A DNA stretch of 64,000 bases from Stratiolaelaps scimitus (Eukaryota; Arthropoda; Arachnida; Mesostigmata; Laelapidae). The notes below the pieces were generated by a model that saw nothing but the letters and a program-made list of their open reading frames with translations, ran no database searches and had not been told where the DNA came from. This document shows, piece after piece, positions 13,251 through 24,980 of this stretch. The stretch covers positions 18,951,501-19,015,500 of the forward strand of contig JABWDB010000001.1 in NCBI GenBank assembly GCA_019614645.1, read 5' to 3'. A program made the position numbers and the translations under genes. The stretch's first letter is position 1; each line of letters starts with the position of its first letter.

Positions 13251-13585
13251 GCGAATCGTCTCCGGTGCTAGTCGTTGTGGAAACGCCAGTAGCTGATCAG
13301 ACTTCGCAAAAGGCTACGTCACTTCGCAGCTGGAGTGCTTGCTCTTCTGTCTGTCACCCAACGTCACTCCGCGTACTTCCTCTGCTACCTGGAGGCACCC
13401 AGGACCGTCATGTTAAATGGATAAGGCTAAAAAAACCAACCCTGCTATCCACGGCCTGTTTGCCGATGTTGTGTTGCCAACGTGTGAATGCAAGCCGCCG
13501 TGGCTCTGGCTTACAGTGGAACGGAATCGGTTTTTCACTGGAGGGTGGAGGAGCGGGGGAGGCGACAACGATATCGTGGCTATAA
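13251..13585 (+). CDS. Candidate 3'-terminal exon, unidentified protein
   Basis: The sequence TTTGATCTCTCAG ends at 13250 and looks like a splice acceptor. After it a frame of about 110 codons stays open to a TAA at 13583-13585, beginning ESSPVLVVVETPVADQTSQK. An AATAAA overlaps the stop at 13584-13589, which could be a polyadenylation signal although it lies unusually close. The residues are varied, not repeat-driven. I recognise no domain, and no matching upstream exon was found. Read as a last coding exon it needs a partner; a chance open frame remains possible. Confidence 0.28.
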
Positions 13586-14129
13586 TAAAAGGATAATAAC
13601 TGGAGTTGGCTACGCGACAAGAACCTAACCTGCCCTATTCTGGTGTAGCGCAGCCTACCCGAGTCTAGCCCAGATTCGCTATGCTGTCGCTCACACGGCC
13701 GTTGAAACAGCCGACGACGACGACCGAGCGACGTGCAGAAATATCGTTGGCGGAATTAGGCCTTGCGTAAGAGCGGCAAAGATGATGTCGACATCGGATT
13801 GGTTGAGAAGCCTAAGCTAGAAGGCTAAGGCCACCAGGCCTCGGCTGTCGCGATTCCACGCTGTACGATAGATATCACCACGGTTGCCGTTGACTGCGTC
13901 GCCAACGCCAAAGCGGCCGCTTACATTCGGCTGCTGAATCTGCGGCCGGCCCTTACACAGTACGTGGAACAAAGAGCCCACCAGCTAGAAGGCTTGGACT
14001 AGCGATCTCGAGATTTCCTTGTCACCGACACAAACAGTCGATCTTGGCTAACACGGCTCAGTCCACTGACGCTTGCGACGGTTTGTCACCGGCTAATTGT
14101 CGGGTAAGAACCTAACATATTGGCATGGT
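13586..14129. other. No gene seen; moderately GC-rich spacer
   Basis: Rich in CGAC and CTAG-type short words but without an array, exon or recognised repeat. Confidence 0.45.
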
Positions 14130-14441
14130 TTAGGTTGGGAACCTCAGGAGGCGACCGGAATCTGAAATGAAGGATACTTTTAGTTCGTTGATTTGGGTCA
14201 ATTGTGTGCTCATAAATCTGTTGAAGAAATAATTAGGTTCATCGAAATACTCAGAGCAGTGGACAAGCACACAAAACAGAACTTTTTGAACAGAGTCGCA
14301 CGCGACAGGCCACTTCGCCTTGGACGAGTACTGGGACAGACTAATCTCAACGAAGTGTGTCAATAAAAATATTCCAAGCGACAGGGTTACGCTAGTAAGA
14401 CATATATGAAAAACGGACATCGCAAGTAAGGCAAGTATGTA
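14130..14441 (-). CDS. Candidate exon of a membrane-protein-like sequence
   Basis: On the minus strand CTAATTTTCAG precedes base 14441 and resembles an acceptor. From there about 103 codons stay open to a stop at 14130-14132. The start is strongly hydrophobic (YILALLAMSVFHICLTSV, continuing LSLGIFLLTHFVEI), as in a transmembrane helix. A mixed, Cys-containing region follows with FCVLVHCSEYFDEPNYFF. The amino-acid mix is typical of a real protein and not of a repeat. An arthropod multi-pass receptor is conceivable, but I see no diagnostic motif, so no family is assigned. Confidence 0.28.
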   Translation of the reverse strand, partial: YILALLAMSVFHICLTSVTLSLGIFLLTHFVEISLSQYSSKAKWPVACDSVQKVLFCVLVHCSEYFDEPNYFFNRFMSTQLTQINELKVSFISDSGRLLRFPT

Positions 14442-15031
14442 CTGAAAATTAGGTACGGACGAGGATGCGGGCCAGTGGAGGGTGAGTCTTAAGGAAGTGA
14501 TGATTGTTTATTGGGTTGGGGCCTCGGCGGAATCGACACATCCGTTGGGGCCGAGTACCACGCTGGTGTGCTCTCTACGTGGCAATCCAGAAGGAATCAC
14601 GAGTGATTAGCGTTACTTTGTCCTCCTCGATAAACAAAAACAAAGAATACGGTACTTGTCTCCCTGTACTACTGGATGCGTATATGGGGTCATGGCCGCC
14701 AACAGGTTGATTTGATTTGTTGACGGTCACACCGCCATGACACGTGCAATATCAGTGTAAGATATTGAGCATCTCGCGGTATCGTAGCTAATCGCAATCG
14801 CAAAATCGAGCAAAACTTTCTTCGGTATGTGGAGGCAGCTTGGATACTTTATGCTTGATTCTGGTTTGTGAGTTTGCTTTAGAACGACTAAGGATCACAA
14901 AGGCTGAATAGGGAATACGAAACCGCTTTAGAGTTTCCAGCGTCTTAAAATAAAATATTTTACATACATCCAGTTTCGGTGATTATTAGCGATCTGTACT
15001 TGTATGTTCACCGCTCCTTTGTCAATATTCG

Positions 15032-15033
<2 letters not shown>

Positions 15034-15069
<36 letters not shown>
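15034..15069. repeat. (TA)n microsatellite
   Basis: About 36 bp of uninterrupted TA repeat, seen directly. Confidence 0.95.
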
Positions 15070-15072
<3 letters not shown>

Positions 15073-15112
15073 TGAAGTTTACAACCCCACGATAGTTTTT
15101 TTTTGTTTTCAG

Positions 15113-15216
15113 GTAAAACCGTGCGGATTTACCATCACCCCGAATACAAGCAGATGAACAGCTGTTTTATTCGGTACGACCAGTATCGAATAAGCGTTTT
15201 CACCAATGATCATCTG
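15113..15216 (+). CDS. Weak exon candidate after a strong polypyrimidine tract
   Basis: A T-rich tract ending TTGTTTTCAG at 15112 is a good acceptor match. The following frame reads KTVRIYHHPEYKQMNS and then CFIRYDQYRISVFTNDHL, a varied protein-like sequence, until a G-run. No convincing donor closes it. Family unknown; it may be chance. Confidence 0.15.
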
Positions 15217-16390
15217 GGGGGGGGGCGAATTAATATTCGGTTTTACATATTTTTCATAATTGATCGAGGAAGTACGGAAGGACTAACGTTGAACGATGTG
15301 GGTAGCTGCTATAGGCTCTACACACTACATACACGTAGATCTGTCTGCCGGCAGCTGTAGAACAAGTGTTGCCGTAAAGAGCCTTCGAAAAGAACGTCAA
15401 CTTTATCACAGTGGTGGTGTTCGGCTGTGGCTTTTTGACTCACAAATAACTCGTAACGATTATCAAGTGGACACAGGGTGATTGGTTGGCTTCAGTCGAC
15501 GCAGAACCAGGCTCAGGGATTTCTACAAGCATTTACATAGAAGGCATAATGTCATGAGCTTACCGGCTCCAACACATTTGCTATATGCACTGTTAACCAA
15601 GAGACAGACATTTGATCGACGGAAACCTTAATACTAAAGTCGACAAACGCCCGTGTGTCTTTGAGAGTCAACTATCAATTAACTTTTCGAAGAAGTTCAA
15701 ATTCTATTCATCATCGATGTGTCAACGATAATATCAATCATCTTCCACAACGTATACGCGAACATGATCAATGCCTACAGGGCTAAGTGCTCATAGCAGT
15801 GAATGGATAGTCCCTCATCTACTTGTTATGGTGAAAATCCGCAGTAGCTATGTGTGTCACACAATAAACAAAGCTGACGAATGGGATACCGACTATTTCT
15901 CAGCAGCTCTACAAAAAAAATACGTCTAAGATCATTCCAAGCGCTAAATCTATATTATAGACTATTATTTCGAAAACCGCACGTTAACATCAATGTCAAA
16001 ATCATCTATCGAGCAAGAGCGAGAGAGAGAGAAATTAAACAAACGTATGTGAGAGCAGCAAGCCATAAACGTGAATGCCTACGGAACTCGGAGTTCAAAA
16101 TCGCACACGAATGTCAGCAATCTCTGCAGCACATGTTCGTGCTGGGAAGTAACTTCATACGGGATGGGTAGCAGATTCTATTGGATCAACTGACACCGAT
16201 TTTTGATAATTCGTGCTATAAAGTGCCTCACAATCTCGATATTGAGTTCTCTGTGACAGACTGATCTTAACTACAGCATTCGGCACGTAAGTCATTTAAC
16301 AACTCCTCTGAGTCTTTCCGATCACTAGTTCACCGTTGGGATTCAGGCATTTTCAGCGTATTCGACCACCTGATTACAAAGAATGAGTAT

Positions 16391-16414
16391 CAGCCAGCCA
16401 CTCTCTCGTCCGCA

Positions 16415-16461
<47 letters not shown>

Positions 16462-16960
16462 CGTCTTCATGAGCGAGGCGACTTCATCATTGATATCTGC
16501 GAGAGCGATGGTAGGGTAGTCGAGTTGTTCAGCGTCGCCATCGACTTGCTGCGTCTCTCCGTTTAGCTTACTCCAGGCGGAAGTTCCCGAAACACTGTAG
16601 ACGCCCGCAGCGAACTCCCCGTCTCAGCGACCAGACCGCCAGGGCGCGTGAGCGCCGCAGTTTTATCTATGATGAGAGAAGTCAGGGTCTCCTTTCATTT
16701 GCTGCCCTGCCATCGCTCCTGCTTACGTCCCTGCTGCACGACGATCGGTAGAACTGTAGCATCAGCAGCAGCAGCATCAGTGGCGGTGCATCTGCATCAC
16801 GATAGCCATCTAGCGGGCCAGCGGGCTGTGTTGCGACACCACACCAGTGTGCGGGGGAAATACTGTCTTTTTCTTCCTCCTTGCACTGTTTCCTACTGCT
16901 GTTATTCGCCTACGTTCTCTTTGCAGTGCGTCCAGCACTAATGACGGGCCGGGTCTCGTC
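16391..16960. repeat. GC-rich block with a long (GCC)n array
   Basis: A (GCC)n array of about 48 bp runs from 16413 to 16460, followed by GTC repeats, and a CAG run lies at about 16761-16776. The 97-codon frame at 16648-16941 has a poly-Ala run and no recognised domain. Confidence 0.7.
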
Positions 16961-17878
16961 TGTGCCGCCCTCTAGCGTGCAACTGTTCCAGGGATACTTG
17001 GGGGAGATGGGAACTAGTCGAAGATTTTAGCCTCACATGGATTCAGCGGACTGTACGAGGAAAAGGTGGATGATTACATTGACCATCATCGACGATCATT
17101 GATTGTGAACAACGTGCTATTGGGATATTAACCGTATGTGACTGTAAAGTGTGCCCCTTTTGCTGGGGCGCGTGAAGGGAATCGTTATTGAGGCAGTAAA
17201 ATTAATAGATGCTATTGCGAATGCTACTCTAGGTATCTTGGTACTCTAGGTATCTTCACTCGGGACAGGCAAATTTTTGTTTGTATAAAGGCATTATTCT
17301 TGATCAGAACTGGAACCTGATAATAAGAATAATAATAATAATACCAGTAATCTCGCGAGTACTGGGCATACTGTCTGTGGCCCGCTGGGGACTGACCCGA
17401 ATCTATTGAAAAAATCGAATTCAATGACAGTCTTGTTGGTAAAAACGAGCAATGCAGCAGTTGATAAAAATGAATTCAATATGCTCCAAGGAATTCCCCC
17501 ACTTCAGCCAGGGGTCGGGGCGAGCCGAGTGGACTCCGAACTTCGGCGTTGACAGGCCGCCTCTCACTGAGTATGTATATATAGAGAGAGAGAGAAAGTA
17601 CTTGTACATGAGTGTAATACCTATCTGGTTGCTTCACTGTCAGGCTGATACGGTATATTAACTCACGGGCTGTGGCATGTTGTGTTACAACACCGAAAGA
17701 ATGGAAAGACTTGAATTGAAGCATGAAAACACTTTATTTGACATGACGTGCAGAAGTTACAGGGTGTTCGAAAAGTCACCCACTACCATAGAAAGTTTCA
17801 GTGAAACTTTAACATTTTCTAGTACAACTCTGTGTTCAGTTCTTGTTGCCTTTTATTTGCCAAGTCAGCGTTTACATG

Positions 17879-17927
<49 letters not shown>

Positions 17928-18600
17928 AGGCTGGTTAAAATCACCATATCTATTTGTAAAAATAACTGGAAAACACTCGACAGAAAGTTATAGTCGACAA
18001 CGTCAATAACTGATTTCTATAATACACAGAGTCATATCCACAGATGATAATCGACGAGTCATTGGGGCTGAGCTCCCTCAGTTAAGGAATGAATCCCTCT
18101 AGGAATCTATTTCACCTAGTCAACCCTTCCCCATATCGAGGTGCATTTATTTACTCCCACGTGAAATAAAGCGAAATTCGCTAAACAGCAATGGCGGGGA
18201 ATAGTGCTGATATAACCGCTGAGAAATCATCGAACCAAACAGACAAGTCTATTTGCTGGGCTCGAAACATCTCCTCTTGGCTGCACTGATTCATATATCG
18301 TCTCAGCCTTTCCGAAGTCCAGTGGAAAGACCCCCTGCTCCAGCGTCCCCACCTTGTTGGTCAACTTAGCATGCTCTCATATGCGGCACAAATCGTGAGC
18401 CACTTGAAAAACACGTTCCCCCAAGGTGCTCTCGTCATTAAACATGTTCTCCCTGTCCATGGCATATTCTATTGAATGTCGTCAACAGATGATCAAAAAA
18501 ACGTCGAACAGCAGATGACGATCGCACTCATCAGCTGCGGTCCGTTGTTCGCATAGCGAAGTTTTCTCGAAATAGCAATCGAAAGTTCTAAAAATATTCC
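16961..18600. other. No gene seen; AT-rich spacer
   Basis: A 17-bp near-tandem duplication (ACTCTAGGTATCTT-type) occurs at 17224-17258 and an ATA/ATT run near 17326-17342. The (AT)n array at 17880-17924 is listed separately. No exon is supported. Confidence 0.45.
17880..17924. repeat. (AT)n microsatellite
   Basis: About 45 bp of uninterrupted TA repeat. Confidence 0.95.
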
Positions 18601-19560
18601 CCATGCTCGATGCCTGCATTGAGCAAAAATAGCGCCGGGGCAAGTGAGGCCGCCGTCACCGTCGCCGCGGCCGCCGCGGCCGCCGCCTCCTTCTTAAGCA
18701 ACTTCAGCGGTTGTATGAAGAAAAGCTGGATAGTGGTGGTAGTGATGGTGGGGGGAGGCTACATATTCAGAGATGAGAGAGAGAGAGAGAGTAGAAGGAT
18801 TCAGTCCCCAGGGTTTGCTTTGACGTCACAGCAACTTCCGCCGCTGCGCGAAACCCGCGCGCAACTCGCAACGAAGAGGGCTTTGAACCGGACAGTTTGT
18901 GCATGTCTATTTGTGTGTGTGTGTGTGTGTGGTGTGCGTATCGTTCGACAGCGTCACATCAGCGGAGCAGACTGAGTCGCTGCTGATCGGGCCCGAGCTG
19001 GGGCCGTAGCTCCGCTCTATTGTCGGCGGGTGGTGTCTGAATTTCGCTTCGCTCAGCCGGTCGCTCCGACCGTCCGTCCGTCCGTCTCTTTCGACGGCTC
19101 TGCGATGCCCTGCTGTTACCCCGTTGAGATTGGTGTAGGCCAGTGGCAAACGTTGAACAACGGTCCCGAAGCGAATCAGACAGGAGCCGTTCTTGTTGCT
19201 GCTGCTGCTGCTGCTGCTGCTCCACACGGACAGACCGACCGACACGGCTGCATCTGCACAGCTCACACGCACACAAACGCAACGAGCGAACGGACGATCT
19301 GCCTCGAAAGGTGCTGCTGCTGCTAATCCTGGTCGTGCTGGTGGTGGTAGTAGTGGTGGTGGTGGTGGTGGCAACCCAATTTCGGTGGCAGCCGAGCGGA
19401 AAGAGTGGGTTCAACGAACGAAAGGCCGCCCGACCGACCGACCGCCTGCCTGCCTGCGATCCCGCCATCCGCCCCTGCGTTTCGCGCACATTCACGTTGC
19501 AGACGAATAATAACCGAGAAAGAAGAAAGCGTCAAAAGAAGCGTCGGCATCTGCGTATCT
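18601..19560. repeat. GC-rich triplet-repeat block
   Basis: GCC runs lie near 18655-18690, a GT run at 18912-18931, a TGC array at 19195-19222, GGT runs near 19340-19370 and CCGA/CGTC repeats. Five or more long frames overlap on both strands (up to 191 codons), encoding Cys, Leu, Ala, Ser and Gln runs according to frame. None is preferred. Confidence 0.55.
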
Positions 19561-21999
19561 CTCTCTCTCTCTCTTTGTGTGTGTGTATATGTTTGGTTTA
19601 TGTCGTGTCAACACGGCGAATGCCAACAACAGCAGGAGCACAACGAACGTTGCATAGTGCCTGTGGTGGTTGGCGATATACGATGATCAACGCAAGGAGA
19701 AAGTCAGACCGTCTATAGGTACCATCGTCACCATGGATGAGAGATGGATGGACAGATAGATAGATTGGTGTGGGGGATATGACTTTGTTAAGGAGCAGGA
19801 CTACGAAAACAGTCCAAGCGTCGAATAGAATGAAGTATAGAACGACCATAATAGGGCTGTCGATGAGATCACAGAAGACTTACTGGGGTGTATGGACCGA
19901 ATGCGGTGACTATCGACTTCTACTGACATCCAGTAGCCGTCTGCAGCCACAATAGCTGATTTATTTGCGGAGCGATCTCAAGTAGAATTCTATATATGAT
20001 CGAATTTATCTCTCTGCCACTGTTCTTTTTAATCACATTGTATCAATGGTCAATTGTTCGAGTATAGGGATGTGTAGAATTCTACATTGGCGCTCTTTTG
20101 AGTATCCACATCGTTGTTCGACATGGTATTCTCTGCGCACGAATATGCGTTCGGGCTAGATCAGTCATATGGTTTCGTTATCGATCATGAAAATGACAAA
20201 ATCGATATTCCTTTGGCACCGAGTTAAACTTTACCACTAACTATCTCAAGTGATGTAGATCATCATCTACTTGGTGTCTATAAATAATTCGAATCGAATT
20301 AGAATCTGCCACATCCGGGCAAATCCGGGCGATTGCCATCCGGGCAATGATCACTGGTTATTCAGCAGAAGTTCCAGCCGAGCAGAGCAGAAGCGGCGGC
20401 AGCAGCATGAAAGGACCTTCGAAGGTTTGCGGACGGGGATGGTTGCAATTTGCATATTTGATCACCAGTTACTTCATCGTTGTTCCATGTTTATATCAGC
20501 CTAGGCCTGATGACCAAATTGGAAGATAGAGCCTGATAGACGATCGAATTCGTCAAATCCAGCCAATCAGCTAAGCTCAACAATATCAGCACTCGACTTC
20601 GACGATATCTCCATTAACCTCGCATTGATTATCTATGCACAGCACAATACGCGATCTTTCAAAAATACACTTCAGTCCGCGGTTGAAAGACCTCCTTCAC
20701 CCTTGTCTCATCCGACATCTCTCGGTATATATATGTACGTTCTTACGGTAATTTTACATAGCTGATACAGTCCCTTCGATAGATTGGAATAACAACGCAC
20801 TCGAATACTGGACCGTAGTCGTACCCGTCCCACTGAATTGACGTCTTCCAACAAGTGAATATCTACTAATAACAATTAGAATAAAAAATAGAATAATGCT
20901 TTATATTGTGCCTTGAATACACATGCAGCACTTGCATCATCACTCATAGCGAGCGTTTATCGCATTTAGCTTATGCTGCTTGTCGGCTGCGATCAGTCTT
21001 CAATGGCAATGCACGCAGTGGAATAAGCACTCAATTATTTGAATTGCACGTTCGTAACAATCAACAGGTCACCACTCCGAACGTGCACAGCTGTCCCAGC
21101 TTAGGAAGAAAATACTGTTATCATCGGCAGTGCAAACGTTTCTCGAAGATCCAACACGTGACCTTATCATCGCGACATTTGCTCGATTTTCTATCAGGGA
21201 GAAGGCACTGCACTTAGGGCGGATATAGAACAAAGTATCAGTTTGTTGATCGACCCTCCCCCCTCTAATCGTTTGTATGAAATTGAGGTGAATGAGTTGG
21301 GAAGACAAGGGGCTGCGTTTACGAACTACACTTACGGGGTGCGTTCGATATGCGGCCACCTCGGGTTGTCTCGAGGTCGGATGTACATCATCCATCAGCA
21401 AGCACCAGGGACCTCCGTTGCTTTCATTGCATCTCAGGCTCCCTGGCCGACGTTCATTGTCATGTCCGCTTCGCCAGTGGGTGTGTGTGTGTGTGTACGC
21501 ATGTATGTATGTGTACTAGGTCTTGCCGGATCCAAACATCTGTCCCGGTGCGTGGACATTGTATACTATGTCCCCTCTTTAGTCACTCTCCCTCTCTCCC
21601 TCTTCATTCCTTGCCTATCTGATACGTGGGCCCCTGCGGGCCAGGACCTCATAAAATCCGATTAATCGATCCATGAATCACCATTAGAGCCAAATTAATG
21701 ACTCCATTGGGTTCCTCTCAGTCCTCTTGCGCGACAGCTTCACGGACCGTGCCGCCACCTCACGACTGCTGCTGCTGCTGCGGATAACGTTACCGATACC
21801 TCGCTCGAGCGATTACAGACGTTTATTAACCACGTGCCACATCCGTAATAGAGAGTGTCGGTATTCGTGCACACTTTTCCCATAGAGGATAGGAAGCCCC
21901 CTACAGGCAACAATTGAAGAAAAGTGAATTCGGCCCGTGCCAGACATCGACGAATCATCCTGGCAGCAACGAACGTGGAAATTAATCAAATCGTATGGC
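19561..21999. other. No gene seen
   Basis: CT and GT runs occur at 19558-19588, a TAGA/TGGA tetranucleotide stretch near 19736-19766, a small tandem of ATCCGGGCAA at 20313-20346 and a GT run at 21481-21496. Remaining sequence is unique and AT-rich. Confidence 0.45.
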
Positions 22000-22034
22000 T
22001 ATATATATATATTATATATATATATTTTTTTTTT
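22000..22034. repeat. (AT)n plus T-run
   Basis: A broken TA array at 22000-22025 followed by about ten Ts. It abuts a headless family 1 SINE tail. Confidence 0.9.
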
Positions 22035-22065
22035 CGCGAGAACTTAAGCATTGTGAAATTGCAGG
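22035..22065 (+). mobile_element. Possible headless family 1 SINE tail
   Basis: The stretch GCGAGAACTTAAGCATTGTG matches the tail start found in the full family 1 copies (AGAACT..AGC.TTG). It is only about 25 bp, so the assignment rests on its similarity to the longer tails at 37.5 and 42.35 kb. Confidence 0.4.
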
Positions 22066-22989
22066 TCCGAAAATAAATCTCAAATGAAATGAAATATATG
22101 TTCCGTGGCTTTCACCACGCGGCCGGCTAGGTATTGTGGTTTCTAACTCACTAGGGTAATTGGAGACCGGCTTGGGAGGTGAGGGCAAGCAACGAAGTAC
22201 TAATAATAAAGGAAATGTTCCTTAACCTCAATGGTCTTTGCGATGTCCTACCGAGTGACACCTAGTGATGTGGAGCAGCACCTAGTAGAAGATGAACGAG
22301 GAGTCTATGGCGCAACGAGCAAAGGAACCTAAGCAACATCTGATATGGTCAGCTCAACTACACCGTTGGATCTCATCGCGGTGTACGGCGAGGATCAGTG
22401 ATGCTCAAGAAAGCAAAAACACACTTAAAACGCAAAAGTTACAATTGTAAAGTGGACCCATTTTCTGACTTAGTCCATAATGTCTCCAAGCGTTCTACGT
22501 TGTCCATTGCATCGCTCCGTTTCGGTATCTGATAGAACGGCAGGGCCAGTTTTGGAAACGACCCATCGATTTGTACAATCAATGTTACCTTTGTACACTT
22601 GCGCAATACATTGACATGATTGTGCCGCTTTGACTATGGATGTGATCATGCGAGCTAAGAGAAAGGCCTAGGTTCAACTTAGAACAATAGTCCAAACCGT
22701 AGAAGTGGCTTGTGACTGTCCGGGATTCGCCGCGAGTCTATGCGCCTATCATCTATATTGTATAAATCGCTTCATGCGTACCGTTGTGTCTGCCTACAGG
22801 AATGCCCCACCCTAATGGCGCCCTAACGGCATCGAAGGGCGCCGGAACATCGCGAAGATCACCGACGCCCTCCGTGCCAACCTTTGTTCTGTCTTTCCTA
22901 CTGCCTAAATTGCCACGAAGCGTGACCTATAGACTATATACCTAATAGACTGACAGATCTGTATACGAGTATATGATGTATGATGCATC
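22066..22989. other. No gene confirmed; possible decayed element
   Basis: A short ATG frame at about 22230-22330 reads MSYRVTPSDVEQHLVEDERG. It is protein-like but only about 33 codons. The surrounding sequence could be retrotransposon-derived; no motif proves it. A GC-rich hairpin lies at 22817-22843. Confidence 0.3.
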
Positions 22990-24980
22990 TTGCGGGTGGC
23001 GACCTTCTCTGCGGGCACCACCGCTACTGCCGGCAAATCTGTGGCATTGTGACACCGCGAAGTGCAGCAGTAGCAGCAGTAGCAGCAGCAGCAGCAGAAA
23101 TGCAGAACCATGCGCGCGCGCTTATTCGTTCGTTCGACTCTATGTCTGTCCGTCCGTGCGACCGGCCGACCGACAGCCCGCCCGCACCCGTGCACTTAGC
23201 AATTACAACCATTGCTATTAGCTGCTGCTGCTGCGCAGAACCACACAGCCACAACGGTGGCTGACGCAGTGACGGGCGATACACGGTCGTTGCCAGCAGC
23301 AGCAGCAGCAGAAGTAGCAGCAGCGGTCTCCGCAGCAACCACTGATAGGGCCATTGACTCGGATGTTGGTGTGTTGCGGGTTCGTTGCTTCGCGCCCGCG
23401 AGTCTGATGCCAGCCACGGCGACCGTTCTACACGCACACAACCATCAGCTCCGAGCACTAGGAGCCCATGACTCCAGCTACTAGTACCACTACTACTACT
23501 GACCCACTTGGCCCGGAACTGCCTGACGTCACGCTGACGTTCAGTGACTGCTGTTCCTGCTGCTGTCGGTTGGCGCGAAGTCGTCACACGGCCCGCACCG
23601 CAGCCCACCGTATGGCAGACAGCAAGCCGGCGAGGCAAGGCAACGGTGATATGCGCACGCGCGCAAACGTCGCCAGGGACGGACTCTACTACTCCGTGGA
23701 AGATGCGAACCACAGCTCTGCCCTAGCAGGGCCGTAGCTGCGCCGGCCGCGCGGCCAGCGCTCACCATAGACTTTCACTGCCATCGACTCGCTCGTGTCA
23801 CACAACGACTTCGGTGTTGGTAGCTCTATTGGCCCCTGTTGTCGCAGCGTGGCTTGGCATGGTGCTTTGGCACAGTGGGTGGTGAACCCGCACGCTATCC
23901 GCGCTATCGGCCCGCGAGTGATTCCTCTACGGGCATGGGAGCCGCAGGAACAGCAGCAGCAGCAGCGGCGGCGGCGGCAGCCACAGCAGAAGCACACGTA
24001 GCAAAGGGAGAATTAGCAGCCCTCGGCAGGCTGCCGCTTGCCCCCTTGGTCCGCACATACGTCCATTCGTTCAACGGAGTTGCTGTGCAAGTCGACCCCT
24101 TGGTTGGATGGTTGGTTGCACGCCTTCCCGATGGCTGCTTGGTTTGTTGGTTGATCGGTCGGTCGTTGGCATCTACTGTCTCCCCTGGCCGCCCCTATTT
24201 GGTCTACCCCCCCCCCCCCCGGCCCCTCCACCGTCAAGCCCCTGTCTCGAAATTCCCATTCCCTTGGCGTCACGTCACCCCCGGGCATCGCCATCTGCTC
24301 TTGCCTCTCTTCCATTCTATTTGTTACTCTTTATTGTTGGGGTCGGCGACAGCGAGAAGCGAGACCTGCTCGAATGTGTCTAGGTAGGAGGCTCGACAGC
24401 AAGCCAGTTGCTGTTGCGGGCCGACTCAGCGTCAAGCCCTAGCGCTGCCCACAGCCGTCGTCGAATTTGACCGAAGCAATCGCGACCGGGGCCGATTGCC
24501 TCTCTGCGCTCCCTGTCTGCCTGTCAAGTCGCCATTCACTCGGTCAGTCCCTGCCTGTTTGTCTATGTTCGTCGTTGACATAAGTTGGCAGAGGTTTTTG
24601 CGGCGAGCTGGATGACTGGCTGGCTGGCTGGCGGGTTGGCCAGCTAACCCCGCCGGGCCAAGATATTGTTTTTGTTGGCATGTTTTTATTACTATTATTA
24701 TTATTATTATGGACGAACGCTAGTTGGTTTACTGGTCGAGCCTATTTGTTGTATCCTATCTATAATAAAATACGAACGATGCTTACTAGAGGCTGACGGA
24801 CGGCAGACGACAGCCGATCGACCAAGAAAGCCAAACCGAGCCGCACCGCAGCGCAACACTCGGCGGCACCAAGAGCTAACACAGCACACGTCTGCTGCCC
24901 CTGTTCATATGGCATTGCCATCCCAACAATGGATGAGAGGAATATTCGTCGACGAAAAGTTTCTCGGGGGGGGGGGGTAA
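22990..24980. repeat. GC-rich triplet-repeat block with homopolymers
   Basis: CAG/GTA-type runs lie near 23065-23098, TGC at 23221-23236, and CAG at 23296-23325 and 23952-23975. GGCT tetranucleotides occur at 24615-24640. A C-run of about 14 is at 24207-24220, a TAT triplet run near 24690-24709 and a G-run of 12 at 24966-24977. Frames up to 229 codons on both strands reflect these repeats. Confidence 0.55.
23468..23737 (+). CDS. Unidentified 89-codon open frame
   Basis: An ATG at 23468 opens a frame to a stop at 23735-23737. It begins with a Thr run encoded by ACT triplets, then PLGPELPDVTLTFSDCC, a Cys cluster (CCSCCCR) and a varied C-terminus, GLYYSVEDANHSSALAGP. The C-terminal half is not repeat-driven. 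There is no domain match and overlapping frames exist on the other strand, so coding status is uncertain. Confidence 0.18.
   Translation: MTPATSTTTTTDPLGPELPDVTLTFSDCCSCCCRLARSRHTARTAAHRMADSKPARQGNGDMRTRANVARDGLYYSVEDANHSSALAGP

Larger units (their letters stand above)
14442..16390. other. No supported gene; AT-rich spacer with a microsatellite and one weak exon candidate
   Basis: Contains the (TA)n array and the weak exon candidate listed separately. A G-run lies near 15219-15226 and a GA run near 16016-16031. Other open frames are short and unsupported. Confidence 0.45.

Noticed and set aside
23024..23713. 229-codon minus-strand frame
   Set aside because: Poly-Leu, Gln and Ala runs come directly from CAG/GCA arrays; several other frames over the same DNA are also open.
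24207..24220. C14 and the G12 runs (24966, 46137) as functional elements
   Set aside because: Homopolymers of this size are frequent in such genomes and error-prone in assemblies; nothing around them suggests a role.
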